Shown here piece by piece: positions 6,014-12,168 of a stretch of DNA of 12,168 nucleotides. The DNA comes from Muribaculaceae bacterium. GTDB taxonomy: Bacteria > Bacteroidota > Bacteroidia > Bacteroidales > Muribaculaceae. A program made the position numbers and the translations under genes. The stretch is taken from NCBI GenBank assembly GCA_024400895.1, contig JAKSMA010000048.1, positions 1 to 12,168 on the forward strand. Direction: 5' to 3'. How positions within the stretch are numbered: the stretch's first letter is position 1; each line of letters starts with the position of its first letter. A model generated the notes under the pieces. That model saw only the letters and a list, made by a program, of their open reading frames with translations. It was not told the DNA's origin and did no database searches.

Positions 6014-6970
6014 ATGAAGAAATATATCGCAATCGTGGCTTTCACTGCTGCATTATCCTCTATAATGCTTTCGTGTAACAAAAAAACCGACGCCAGCAAT
6101 TCGTCAGCAGAAGTTTCTGAATCCGAAGTAGATACAACATGGCAACGCGACAGCATTGCACTGGTCAACAAAACAACATACGACCTCTCATTCAACGAAG
6201 TGCATGGTCCCGTACACACTCTGAAAACCAACATGCGCACTTTCACATACGACGAGGAGGGACGCATCAGCCTCTTGCATGGTTACAACCCATTCACTGC
6301 CGACCCATACGAGGACGGTCAAAATCCGAAACTAAAATTTACGCGCGACGATAGCGGCAAAATCGTGGAAATCGAAGGGTGGGAATCAGCCACAACATTC
6401 ACTTGGGACGGCAATCGCATTGCGAAAGAAGAATGGGGAGCAGAAGGCAACTGGGGCGAAATCAACTATACCTACGACGAGAAGGGGCTCATCAGCCAAA
6501 TGAAGAACACAGAAGGTGACGAATTCGGCAGCGAGCCTACCACTAACACCACAGTAATAAACTACACGAAATTTGGCAGATACGGCAACTGGACTGAACG
6601 AATACAGGATGGCGAAAAAATAACACGTCAAATCACTTACTACCCTATCCGTCGACCAGGAGCCAACTCAAATGCCTCGTTCAATCCCGAAAAAGAATCC
6701 TACACGTTTGTTGGCACAATTGGCGGAGAAAGCAATCGCTCGCTTGAAATCGGCCCCGATGGCGGACAATACATCGTGAACAGCGGCGCCCGCGACGTAA
6801 AATTCAACACTTACGATGAAGCGACTGGCGCACTCGTGATCGACGCCTATGTATCAGGCAATTTCATCGGCAATTTTGATGGCACATTCAACCCCTCCAC
6901 AGGAGAGTACAGTGGCACATTCACCAACACGAAAGGCGGCAGCGTGAAATTCAGCATGAAATTAATCTAA
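6014..6970 (+). CDS. Lipoprotein with YD/RHS-like repeats
   Basis: A 318-residue protein. MKKYIAIVAFTAALSSIMLS precedes Cys21, which is followed by N-K-K, giving a lipoprotein signal with lipidation at C21. A Ser/Glu-rich linker (25-45) leads to a domain of short YD-like beta-hairpin repeats: FTYDEEGRI near 77, FTRDDSGKIVEI near 109, FTWDGNRI near 129, YTYDEKGLI near 152 and a weaker one near 184. These resemble RHS/YD repeats and other beta-stranded surface proteins of Bacteroidales, but there are too few to enclose a toxin, and no toxin domain follows. The C-terminal third (about 215-318) is a separate beta-rich segment ending in GTFNPSTGEYSGTFTNTKGG. The probable site is the outer membrane or periplasm; the function is unknown. 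It is a single-gene unit with its own promoter and a terminator shared with the convergent gene. Confidence 0.8.
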   Translation: MKKYIAIVAFTAALSSIMLSCNKKTDASNSSAEVSESEVDTTWQRDSIALVNKTTYDLSFNEVHGPVHTLKTNMRTFTYDEEGRISLLHGYNPFTADPYEDGQNPKLKFTRDDSGKIVEIEGWESATTFTWDGNRIAKEEWGAEGNWGEINYTYDEKGLISQMKNTEGDEFGSEPTTNTTVINYTKFGRYGNWTERIQDGEKITRQITYYPIRRPGANSNASFNPEKESYTFVGTIGGESNRSLEIGPDGGQYIVNSGARDVKFNTYDEATGALVIDAYVSGNFIGNFDGTFNPSTGEYSGTFTNTKGGSVKFSMKLI

Positions 6971-7011
6971 CTTCATCCAACTCCACATCAGATGGGATTA
7001 CAAAAGAATTT

Positions 7012-7048
7012 GAGGCTGTGTCATATCTTCGCATTATGACACAGCCTC
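7012..7048. terminator. Bidirectional terminator between convergent genes
   Basis: GAGGCTGTGTCAT (7012-7024) pairs perfectly over 13 bp with ATGACACAGCCTC (7036-7048) around an 11-nt loop. T-rich sequence follows on both strands: ATATTTT on plus, TTCTTTT on minus. It lies 41 bases after the lipoprotein stop and 25 bases after the phosphoesterase stop. Part of it recurs at 9975-9994. Confidence 0.85.
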
Positions 7049-7073
7049 ATCATATTTTATATGCAGCACCCGA

Positions 7074-8342
7074 TTAGCGCTTTTTGGCGAGCACTTTCAC
7101 TTGGTCGATTTGCTGACCATTACGGTCGAAGAGGGTGAGCGTCAGCTCCTTGGGATTTGCATCAAAGTGCATACCACACACTGTCTGCTCGCCTTCTGTC
7201 CAAATCTTCTTGATAATATCCTTGTTGAGTGTCCATTCGCGCGTGCCCTGGCCGCGTTCGCCATCGCTTGAGGCAGTCTGCACATACACAGTGCCCTTGG
7301 TGCCATCAGTTTCCTTACCGTCGTAGAGGGCATTAGTGCGCACATAAATGTGGTTGTTGCCAGCAAGCGCCAAATCCACGCCATATTCATCAAATAGCTT
7401 ATTCCAGCGCGCGTAGTGCGAAGTTTTACCATCGTTGCCATAGAACCATTGATAGTGTTCGCACACAATCACATAACGCGCCTTCTTGCGTTCCTTTTCC
7501 ATCACTTGGCGGAACCACGCCTGTGCGCGTGCCAAGTCCTCATCCTTGCGCATGTCCTCATTATTGAGCATCACAAATAGCGCATCACCATAGTGGAAAT
7601 AGTAGCACACACCCTCTTCTCCCTCGTATCCATTGCGAGGATAGTGGTTGGCATTGCGGAAAAAGTCGTTGGTACATTTAGCATATTTGCGGCTCATATC
7701 GTCGTGGTTGCCATTCACACCCGCCCACATATATTTACGGAAAATGGGCTCTTCATACATCGATTTCCAGAATGAATAGCTGCCGCCCCAGGCAATCACA
7801 TCGCCAAGGTGCAACACCCAGTCGAGCGAGGGGTCCTTGCGGCAAATGGTATCAATCATCGTCATTGCCGAACGTAGTCGGCCTGGCGCTGGAGCATAGT
7901 GGTGGAAGTCGGCAATGATGCATGCACTCCAATTTTTAGCGCCAGCGGTCTTGAAGCGATAAATGGGTGTTTGCTCGTCGCCAGCCACCACACGATACAT
8001 ATATTCAGTGTCGCGTTTGAGTTTGGAAAGAGTTGCTCCACATTTATTGAATCTCCAACGCTCGTAGAAGTCCTCGTTTTGGGGAGTTTTGCTGAACAGG
8101 CTATCGAAAGTGGTGCACAGATGCATATCCACCTCTGTGGTGCGTCGAGCATTGCGCCACAGTTTGTCGCTTGCTTCAGTATAAATCACATACGAGTCGG
8201 TCACATCTTCGGGAGTGGCCCAACTCACATTCATCGCCTTTGAGGCATCTTCCGCCGGACAGGTTTCCACACTAAAAATACGCTGGCCAAACGCAGTGCA
8301 CACTGCACAAGCCAGCACCAGCAAAACAGTTAATCGGAACAT
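7074..8342 (-). CDS. Secreted metallophosphoesterase, purple-acid-phosphatase-like
   Basis: A 422-residue exported protein with a signal peptide at 1-19 (hydrophobic, ending TAFG, then Q). Residues about 22-133 look like the FN3-like N-terminal domain common to these enzymes (MNVSWATPEDVTDSYVIYT, and later YMYRVVAGDEQTPIYRFKT). The catalytic domain follows with the calcineurin-like blocks: D145-F-H147, GD at 180-181, GNHD at 211-214 and H296 in CEHYQW. The last block, normally G-H-x-H, reads G328-N-N-H331, so the first metal-binding His is Asn. The DxH form and the absence of the purple-acid-phosphatase Tyr after GD make it a general metallophosphoesterase, acting on an unknown phosphoester in the periplasm or outside the cell. 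The loss of one ligand may alter metal use or activity. It has its own consensus promoter and a terminator shared with the convergent lipoprotein gene. Confidence 0.87.
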   Translation of the reverse strand: MFRLTVLLVLACAVCTAFGQRIFSVETCPAEDASKAMNVSWATPEDVTDSYVIYTEASDKLWRNARRTTEVDMHLCTTFDSLFSKTPQNEDFYERWRFNKCGATLSKLKRDTEYMYRVVAGDEQTPIYRFKTAGAKNWSACIIADFHHYAPAPGRLRSAMTMIDTICRKDPSLDWVLHLGDVIAWGGSYSFWKSMYEEPIFRKYMWAGVNGNHDDMSRKYAKCTNDFFRNANHYPRNGYEGEEGVCYYFHYGDALFVMLNNEDMRKDEDLARAQAWFRQVMEKERKKARYVIVCEHYQWFYGNDGKTSHYARWNKLFDEYGVDLALAGNNHIYVRTNALYDGKETDGTKGTVYVQTASSDGERGQGTREWTLNKDIIKKIWTEGEQTVCGMHFDANPKELTLTLFDRNGQQIDQVKVLAKKR

Positions 8343-8368
8343 ATTCTAATAACATATATTTTGGTCAT

Positions 8369-8399
8369 CAAAGTTAATAAAATTTCACAACTAAGCAAA
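8369..8399 (-). promoter_or_regulatory. Consensus promoter of the metallophosphoesterase gene
   Basis: On the minus strand TTTG (8399-8396), 19 nt, then TAACTTTG (8376-8369): a full match to the Bacteroidetes consensus. The ATG at 8342 is 27 bases downstream of the -7 box. Confidence 0.78.
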
Positions 8400-8452
8400 A
8401 CGCCATACTCGCCAGCATCAAGGCATTTTCCATCCAAATATATCCAATTAAC

Positions 8453-8464
8453 AAACACGTGTTT
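8453..8464. promoter_or_regulatory. 12-bp perfect palindrome at the -33 position of the second AraC gene
   Basis: AAACACGTGTTT is a perfect 12-bp palindrome. It ends 20 bases before the -7 box at 8484, so it occupies the place where a TTTG box would be expected. A dimeric regulator could bind here; no regulator is identified. Confidence 0.4.
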
Positions 8465-8483
8465 CTAATTCGCAAATTTAAAT

Positions 8484-8491
8484 TAATTTTG
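8484..8491 (+). promoter_or_regulatory. -7 element of the second AraC-type regulator gene
   Basis: TAATTTTG fits TAnnTTTG, 95 bases before the ATG at 8587. The -33 region holds a palindrome rather than TTTG. The leader would be unusually long for this window, about 85-90 nt. Confidence 0.5.
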
Positions 8492-8586
8492 CATCAGAAA
8501 ATAACCAAATAACAGACCCACCCGGCAAAATTCGTTGAGAGTCTATTATTTAAACTCGCTAACACTAAACTTTAAAACCCAACATT

Positions 8587-9705
8587 ATGGGACAAGACTA
8601 CATCACAGGAACCCGTTTTTTGGGTGCAGCAGTAATGATTGCTCTTGCTTTCACTCTTGCCTTTGTCAATCGTGGAAAAATTCAATCACGAGTCTACAAC
8701 CATGCACGATGGATGTTTTGCTCTGGCTGCCTCCTTTTGGGCATTCATAACCTGGTGCAATATTTCGGCCACTTCCGCGAACAGAGCGCCACTTTGGCGT
8801 GGATTATCAACCTCATGTTTTTTGTATTCATCATCCACTGCTTCAACCTTGGAACAATCCACCTCCTCCGAGCTGGCCGCAGAATGAAGATTCTCGTGAA
8901 AAGAGCCACCATCTTTATAGTGTTCAGCCTCGTTCTCTTCGGCTATGGATTAGCCACCAATTCGCTTATCAACGACGAAAAGCCTTTTTCCACCGTCACA
9001 TTCCTCATCGCAATTTCGCTCTTCTTCAACATCATTGAAGTATCCTATGTCCTGCACCGCGAAATTCGCAAAACAGACATAAGTCTCACCGACGAAGAAC
9101 TACAAGGCCGACACGAAACACTCCGCTACACAGCACGAGCCATGTATTGCGCAGTCTTATTGTCGATACTTTCGCCATGGGTGGGCGTGTCGAGTTCGCT
9201 GATACTCAACGCCACTTACGGACTGGCCGTATTCGGCACTCTCAGCTGGTTTACTGGCCAATTCTGCCGTTATGGAAACGATATGGACGAAGTGATTGAG
9301 GTGAACGATGAAATCCAGGAAGCCGCCATCATCGAGATGGAGCCATACAATTACTTCTCCGACAACACTGGACAGAAAGTGACACAGTGGCTGGAAGAGC
9401 GCCACTACACCAATCCTAACATCATCATTGGCACCGCACTGCATCAGATGGGTATTACTGCCTCTGCACTAAATGCATATATCCAGGCCAACACCCAAGC
9501 CAGCTGCTTCAGAAAATGGCTTCCAATCCTACGCATCGAGGAGGCGAAACGACAAATGCTTTCACATCCCGAACAATCGATTCAAACCATCGCCGAAGGT
9601 AGCGGTTTTGCCAACCTCGCGAATTTCTCAAAAGCATTCAAGATGCAAGAAGGCATCTCGCCCACTGAATGGCTCAACAAAATGAGACGCCTCAATTGGG
9701 CATAA
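8587..9705 (+). CDS. Membrane-anchored AraC-family regulator, 7TM plus HTH_18 (second)
   Basis: A 372-residue protein. Hydrophobic segments lie at about residues 8-27, 42-60, 70-92, 105-124, 136-155, 184-202 and 207-225, giving seven likely membrane spans. After an acidic linker (231-255) comes an AraC-type DNA-binding domain: first helix-turn-helix near 280-301 (IGTALHQMGITASALNAYIQ) and second near 331-355, with the typical IAEGSGFANLANFSKAF and then GISPTEWL. Its predicted role is a membrane-localised sensor and transcription factor, with unknown ligand and targets. It is divergent from the metallophosphoesterase gene, which is therefore a possible target, but no repeated operator like that at 4638-4698 is seen there. 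It is followed by a 15-bp tandem repeat and a strong terminator. Confidence 0.86.
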   Translation: MGQDYITGTRFLGAAVMIALAFTLAFVNRGKIQSRVYNHARWMFCSGCLLLGIHNLVQYFGHFREQSATLAWIINLMFFVFIIHCFNLGTIHLLRAGRRMKILVKRATIFIVFSLVLFGYGLATNSLINDEKPFSTVTFLIAISLFFNIIEVSYVLHREIRKTDISLTDEELQGRHETLRYTARAMYCAVLLSILSPWVGVSSSLILNATYGLAVFGTLSWFTGQFCRYGNDMDEVIEVNDEIQEAAIIEMEPYNYFSDNTGQKVTQWLEERHYTNPNIIIGTALHQMGITASALNAYIQANTQASCFRKWLPILRIEEAKRQMLSHPEQSIQTIAEGSGFANLANFSKAFKMQEGISPTEWLNKMRRLNWA

Positions 9706-9718
9706 TCCCGAAAGTAAC

Positions 9719-9748
9719 ACATTACCCAAACATACATTACCCAAACAT
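9719..9748 (+). repeat. Perfect tandem duplication of a 15-bp unit
   Basis: ACATTACCCAAACAT occurs twice back to back (9719-9733 and 9734-9748), 13 bases after the regulator's stop and just before the terminator hairpin. With only two copies it is best read as a small slippage-type duplication in untranslated sequence. Confidence 0.85.
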
Positions 9749-9793
9749 AAAAAGAGCGCTCTGCAGCACCAAGAAGCAGGGCGCTCACTTTTT
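9749..9793 (+). terminator. Intrinsic terminator after the second AraC gene
   Basis: GAGCGCTCTGC (9754-9764) pairs with GCAGGGCGCTC (9776-9786) over 11 bp with one G-T wobble, around an 11-nt loop. Five A's precede it and ACTTTTT follows. The preceding A's pair in part with the T's, as in the terminator after the U32 gene. Confidence 0.88.
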
Positions 9794-9869
9794 CACATAT
9801 AGATGTATCAAATCAAGGCCATGTGGGGTGCTGTGTCGAAATTGACAATTGTCGAAATACAAAGATATG

Positions 9870-9961
9870 TTGTAGGGAAGCTTGGCTCAAGCGTCCAACA
9901 CATAATATATTGAATTTCAATGACTTTTATATACGGACGCTCAAACCGAGCTTCCCTACAA
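9870..9961. repeat. REP/BIME-like element: two inverted GTAG-hairpin units
   Basis: Two 27-nt arms (9870-9896 and 9935-9961) are inverted copies matching at 23 of 27 positions, separated by a 38-nt AT-rich spacer. Within each arm GTAG (9872-9875 on plus; 9959-9956 on minus) is followed directly by a 21-nt imperfect hairpin. It has a GGA/TCC base, one A-G mismatch, a 5-bp stem and a 3-nt loop. The left stem is GCTTG/CAAGC and the right, read on minus, is GCTCG/TGAGC, so a T-A pair has become C-G and a G-C has become G-T. GTAG at the foot of a hairpin, in inverted pairs, is the hallmark of REP units used by RAYT transposases in other bacteria. There is no T-run, so it is not a simple terminator. 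Confidence 0.7.
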
Positions 9962-10288
9962 AACGCCCAAATTCCGCATTATGACACAACCTCAATATAC
10001 TGAAATTTCAGCGAGACACGCGTGGTTTGGTGCTACCGAAGCAAGGGCTGAAAGCCCGATATGTGAGCGAAAGCGAACGATAACCCCGGTCGTAGCAAAG
10101 CGAGGCCGGGGAACAGACAGGCCACTCTATATCTGCGGGCTGAAAGTCCGCGACAACGGCAGCAGCGCCACCTCTTTTCGTTTTCTCCCAAGCCCCTGTC
10201 CACTATGCGGATTTTCCACGATTATTCCGTCAAAAACACCCAAAATCCACCGATTGTTCCGCATTTTCCAACACCAGCCCGCCAGCAT
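9962..10288. other. Gene-free stretch rich in dyads
   Basis: No convincing gene lies here; the open frames lack recognisable protein features and run across hairpins. Contents in order: a 20-nt partial copy of the 7030-7049 terminator sequence (9975-9994), a perfect 12-bp palindrome CTGAAATTTCAG (10000-10011), the hairpin cluster at 10045-10151, and an imperfect direct repeat (TCCACGATTATTCCG at 10215-10229 and TCCACCGATTGTTCCG at 10246-10261). With 9787-9961 it forms about 500 bp between two terminators, which looks like a landing zone for small repeats. Confidence 0.55.
10045..10151. repeat. Cluster of three GC-rich hairpins
   Basis: GGGCT-GAA-AGCCC (10045-10057) and GCGGGCT-GAA-AGTCCGC (10135-10151, one G-T pair) share the core GGGCTGAAAG and the same GAA loop. 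Between them CCCCGGTC (10084-10091) pairs with GGCCGGGG (10104-10111) around a 12-nt loop. The GC content is well above that of neighbouring intergenic DNA. Two hairpins of one family flanking a third suggest a structured repeat element or RNA rather than chance. Its function is unknown. Confidence 0.5.
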
Positions 10289-10322
10289 AAAAAACCTCCG
10301 CACAAACAAATTTGCGCGGAGG
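10289..10322 (-). terminator. Intrinsic terminator of the FN3 protein gene
   Basis: On the minus strand CCTCCGCGCAAA (10322-10311) pairs with TTTGTGCGGAGG (10306-10295) over 12 bp with one G-T wobble and a 4-nt loop. It is followed by six T's (10294-10289). It lies 40 bases downstream of the stop codon at 10363. Confidence 0.9.
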
Positions 10323-10362
10323 CTATAAATGGCCAGATTACCTGGCTAATCTTTGTCAATTT

Positions 10363-12138
10363 TTACTTCATCACCTTTGCAGAAGAAATAGTGCCGTCGG
10401 TGTAAGTGACAACTTTGATGCTTACGCCATCGGTTGGTTGTGCAAGAGCACGACCATTGAGGTCGAAGTAGCGAACGCTCTTCACAACCTTCACTGCGTC
10501 AACATCGTTCACTGAAGTTGGCTCGCTGTAAACCACATCCACAATGTTTGAAACGTTGCTATGGAGCAAACCAATTTCGCCACCTACCACGGTAGTAACA
10601 TAAGCAGTTACGCCATAGCGATAGCTAACACCTTCGTCAAATGGAAGTTGCAATCCATAAGAAAGGTTGTTGCCCGCATCGTAAGTGCCAACGAGGCTCT
10701 CGATTTGTTCGCCAGCCTTCTTGTCTTGCGAAATTTCCACATCATCGATCCAAACACGGTTGGTTGTGCCTGGGTAACTGAATTCTACGAAAGTCATTGC
10801 ATTACCACTGGTGAATTCCAAGGTGTAGTCTTGAAGACCTTCTACGAGGGTTACTTCCTTGGATTCCACAACATTTTCGCCGTTGAACACATTAACTGTA
10901 ACCACATCGCCAGCCACATAAGAGCCATATTGTGTAGCGCCCATGCGCACCTTTACGGTAAACTTACCGCCATTGCTTGAGAGGTCCTTCATTGGCGAAG
11001 TGAGGGTTGCAGGAGAAGAAGAGAATGGCGACAAACCAACCATGCCTGCAGCATAGAGGTGTGCATAAGCATACCAGCCACTTTCATTAGTGTACTTGTC
11101 GAGATATTCGCTAAGTGATGGATAACCAGGAGCCGATACGCTGCCTTCGGTAATGCCAGCAAAGTCTTCAGAAGCCACAACCACAGTCTTGTCTTCTTTC
11201 AGAGTTTCCACCTTCTGAACGGCAAGGCTATATCCTTCTGCATTTTCCACAGCATTCCAGTTGGCGGTGAATCCGCCTTCTGTCACATTGCTTGCAGGCA
11301 ATGCTTCTGGAGCATCAAGCGATGCAATCACCTTCACCACTTGAATTTCGTTGGAGTTTTCTGAAGTGGCTGTGCCATTGGTAGCGCGAACCACAAAGAA
11401 GTAGGTTTGAGTTGGGTCAAGGCCTGTCACCTTGTAAGAAGAAGAATAGGCGCCCGACACAAATTGATTTTGAAGAGCATACACAGGAGCGCCTGCAGCA
11501 TCCTTGGTGTAAACATCAAGATAATACCCAGTTGAGCCTGAAATGTAATCCCACTTTGCGGTGAATGATGTGCCATCGGCTTGAGTAGGTTGCTTAGCCA
11601 CAGGTGCTGGATAGAAACTTTCGCTTTGCTCTACCTTCAAATTGTCGATAAGCAAACCGTTGGCAGCCATAGCTGCTGTAACCTTCAAATAGGTGGTGCT
11701 GGTAGTGCTTGCACCTGTCACCACGTAACTCACGTCGTGCCAAGCGTTGTCGAACACATAGTCGGTCACCTTGGTGCTGTAGTTCACTGCGATGTTGAAC
11801 ATTGCGCCAAAATCGTCAAGCGCACGAACACGCCTCGATATCTTAACCACGCCCTTGTTGGCTTTCATATCATAACGCGCTGTTTGCAAATTGCCGCCAT
11901 CGCCAAGTTTGAGTTTACCACCAGCTTCATACACATAACGGCCGCTCCAGCCAGGAAGGTTGGTGCCCAACTTGTTTGTATAACCTGTGGAAATGTCGGT
12001 GGTTGCGGGAGACTCTTCGCTACCATCAGTGAACAAATCAAACGACTCGTCAAACACAGTGGTCACATTTTGTGCCATTGCGCTCTGACCCATCATCAGC
12101 ATTGCCACTGCAAACGCCAAATGAAGTACTTTTTTCAT
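10363..12138 (-). CDS. Large secreted FN3/beta-sandwich protein with type IX sorting-like tail
   Basis: A 591-residue protein with a signal peptide at 1-22 (ends SAMA, then Q). Domains in order: a beta-sandwich, about 24-170, ending LLIDNLKVE; a fibronectin III domain, 177-270 (SFTAKWDYISGSTGYYLDVY); and a second FN3 beginning at 276 (GFTANWNAVENAEGYSLAVQ). The second FN3 appears interrupted by another beta-sandwich (about 320-470, ending VWIDDVEIS) and resumed at 480-535. The two sandwiches begin alike (ESFDLFTDGS and EDFAGITEGS), so they look paralogous. The tail (about 541-591) has VRYFDLNGRALAQPTDGV and a final K-V-M-K, like the short C-terminal sorting domains of Prevotella-type type IX secretion substrates. 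It is probably a surface or secreted glycan- or matrix-binding protein. No catalytic motif is seen and the ligand is unknown. Only 30 bases upstream are in the window, with no clear promoter. Confidence 0.82.
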   Translation of the reverse strand: MKKVLHLAFAVAMLMMGQSAMAQNVTTVFDESFDLFTDGSEESPATTDISTGYTNKLGTNLPGWSGRYVYEAGGKLKLGDGGNLQTARYDMKANKGVVKISRRVRALDDFGAMFNIAVNYSTKVTDYVFDNAWHDVSYVVTGASTTSTTYLKVTAAMAANGLLIDNLKVEQSESFYPAPVAKQPTQADGTSFTAKWDYISGSTGYYLDVYTKDAAGAPVYALQNQFVSGAYSSSYKVTGLDPTQTYFFVVRATNGTATSENSNEIQVVKVIASLDAPEALPASNVTEGGFTANWNAVENAEGYSLAVQKVETLKEDKTVVVASEDFAGITEGSVSAPGYPSLSEYLDKYTNESGWYAYAHLYAAGMVGLSPFSSSPATLTSPMKDLSSNGGKFTVKVRMGATQYGSYVAGDVVTVNVFNGENVVESKEVTLVEGLQDYTLEFTSGNAMTFVEFSYPGTTNRVWIDDVEISQDKKAGEQIESLVGTYDAGNNLSYGLQLPFDEGVSYRYGVTAYVTTVVGGEIGLLHSNVSNIVDVVYSEPTSVNDVDAVKVVKSVRYFDLNGRALAQPTDGVSIKVVTYTDGTISSAKVMK

Positions 12139-12168
12139 TTTCTTAAAATTGAATAGATTATTATTATA

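Noticed and set aside
8535..9038. Overlapping short plus-strand frames around the start of the second AraC gene
   Set aside because: They are out-of-frame shadows; the 372-residue frame has seven membrane segments and an HTH.
9870..9961. Long inverted repeat read as a terminator or a MITE
   Set aside because: There is no T-run on either side and a proper terminator lies just upstream. No target-site duplication is visible at the ends, and each arm folds by itself, so the REP-type reading fits better.
10030..10160. GC-rich stem-loops considered as a tRNA gene
   Set aside because: The arms do not assemble into a cloverleaf, and no T-loop or anticodon arm can be placed.
9981..10328. 115-codon plus-strand open frame in the gene-free region
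   Set aside because: It starts inside a repeat fragment and runs through three hairpins and a terminator, with no signal peptide, promoter or recognisable protein features.
11581..12156. 191-codon plus-strand open frame
   Set aside because: It lies antisense to the FN3 protein gene, is Cys/His-rich without any domain, and ends beyond the start of the real gene.

Overview
The window looks like chromosomal DNA of a gut-type Bacteroidales bacterium (Muribaculaceae or Prevotellaceae-like). The reasons are promoters of the Bacteroidetes type (TTTG about 19-22 nt upstream of TAnnTTTG), no Shine-Dalgarno sequences before the starts, secreted proteins whose signal peptides end in A-Q, a type IX secretion-type C-terminal tail, a dockerin-repeat protein, BspA-like leucine-rich-repeat proteins, and two regulators that fuse a seven-helix membrane domain to an AraC DNA-binding domain. 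There are ten supported genes, one of them cut by the left edge. No rRNA, tRNA, CRISPR array, transposase or phage gene was seen.

Layout. 1-315 (minus): start of a secreted SGNH/GDSL-like hydrolase, divergent from 479-1129 (plus), a small secreted dockerin-repeat protein. Eight bases later comes a U32-family tRNA hydroxylation enzyme (1138-2391), closed by a strong intrinsic terminator. 2522-3460 (plus): PfkB sugar kinase, convergent with 3481-4545 (minus), a 7TM-AraC regulator. A 252-bp divergent intergenic region with two 18-bp direct repeats separates that regulator from a tandem pair of small secreted LRR proteins (4798-5816). 6014-6970 (plus): a lipoprotein with YD-like repeats. 7074-8342 (minus): a secreted metallophosphoesterase. 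8587-9705 (plus): a second 7TM-AraC regulator. 9706-10362 is gene-free and dense in dyad symmetry. 10363-12138 (minus): a large secreted FN3/beta-sandwich protein with a sorting tail.

How the parts relate. Most genes form short transcription units with their own promoter and terminator. Six or seven products are exported or surface proteins. The core-metabolic exceptions are the tRNA modification enzyme and the sugar kinase. The first membrane regulator is a plausible sensor controlling the divergent LRR pair; this is inferred from gene layout and the repeated putative operator.

The least expected structure is at 9870-9961. Two inverted 25-nt units each consist of GTAG followed by a 21-nt imperfect hairpin. 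They differ only by transitions, one pair of which is compensatory. This is the organisation of REP/BIME elements mobilised by RAYT transposases. No RAYT gene is visible here. Further GC-rich hairpins follow at 10045-10151.
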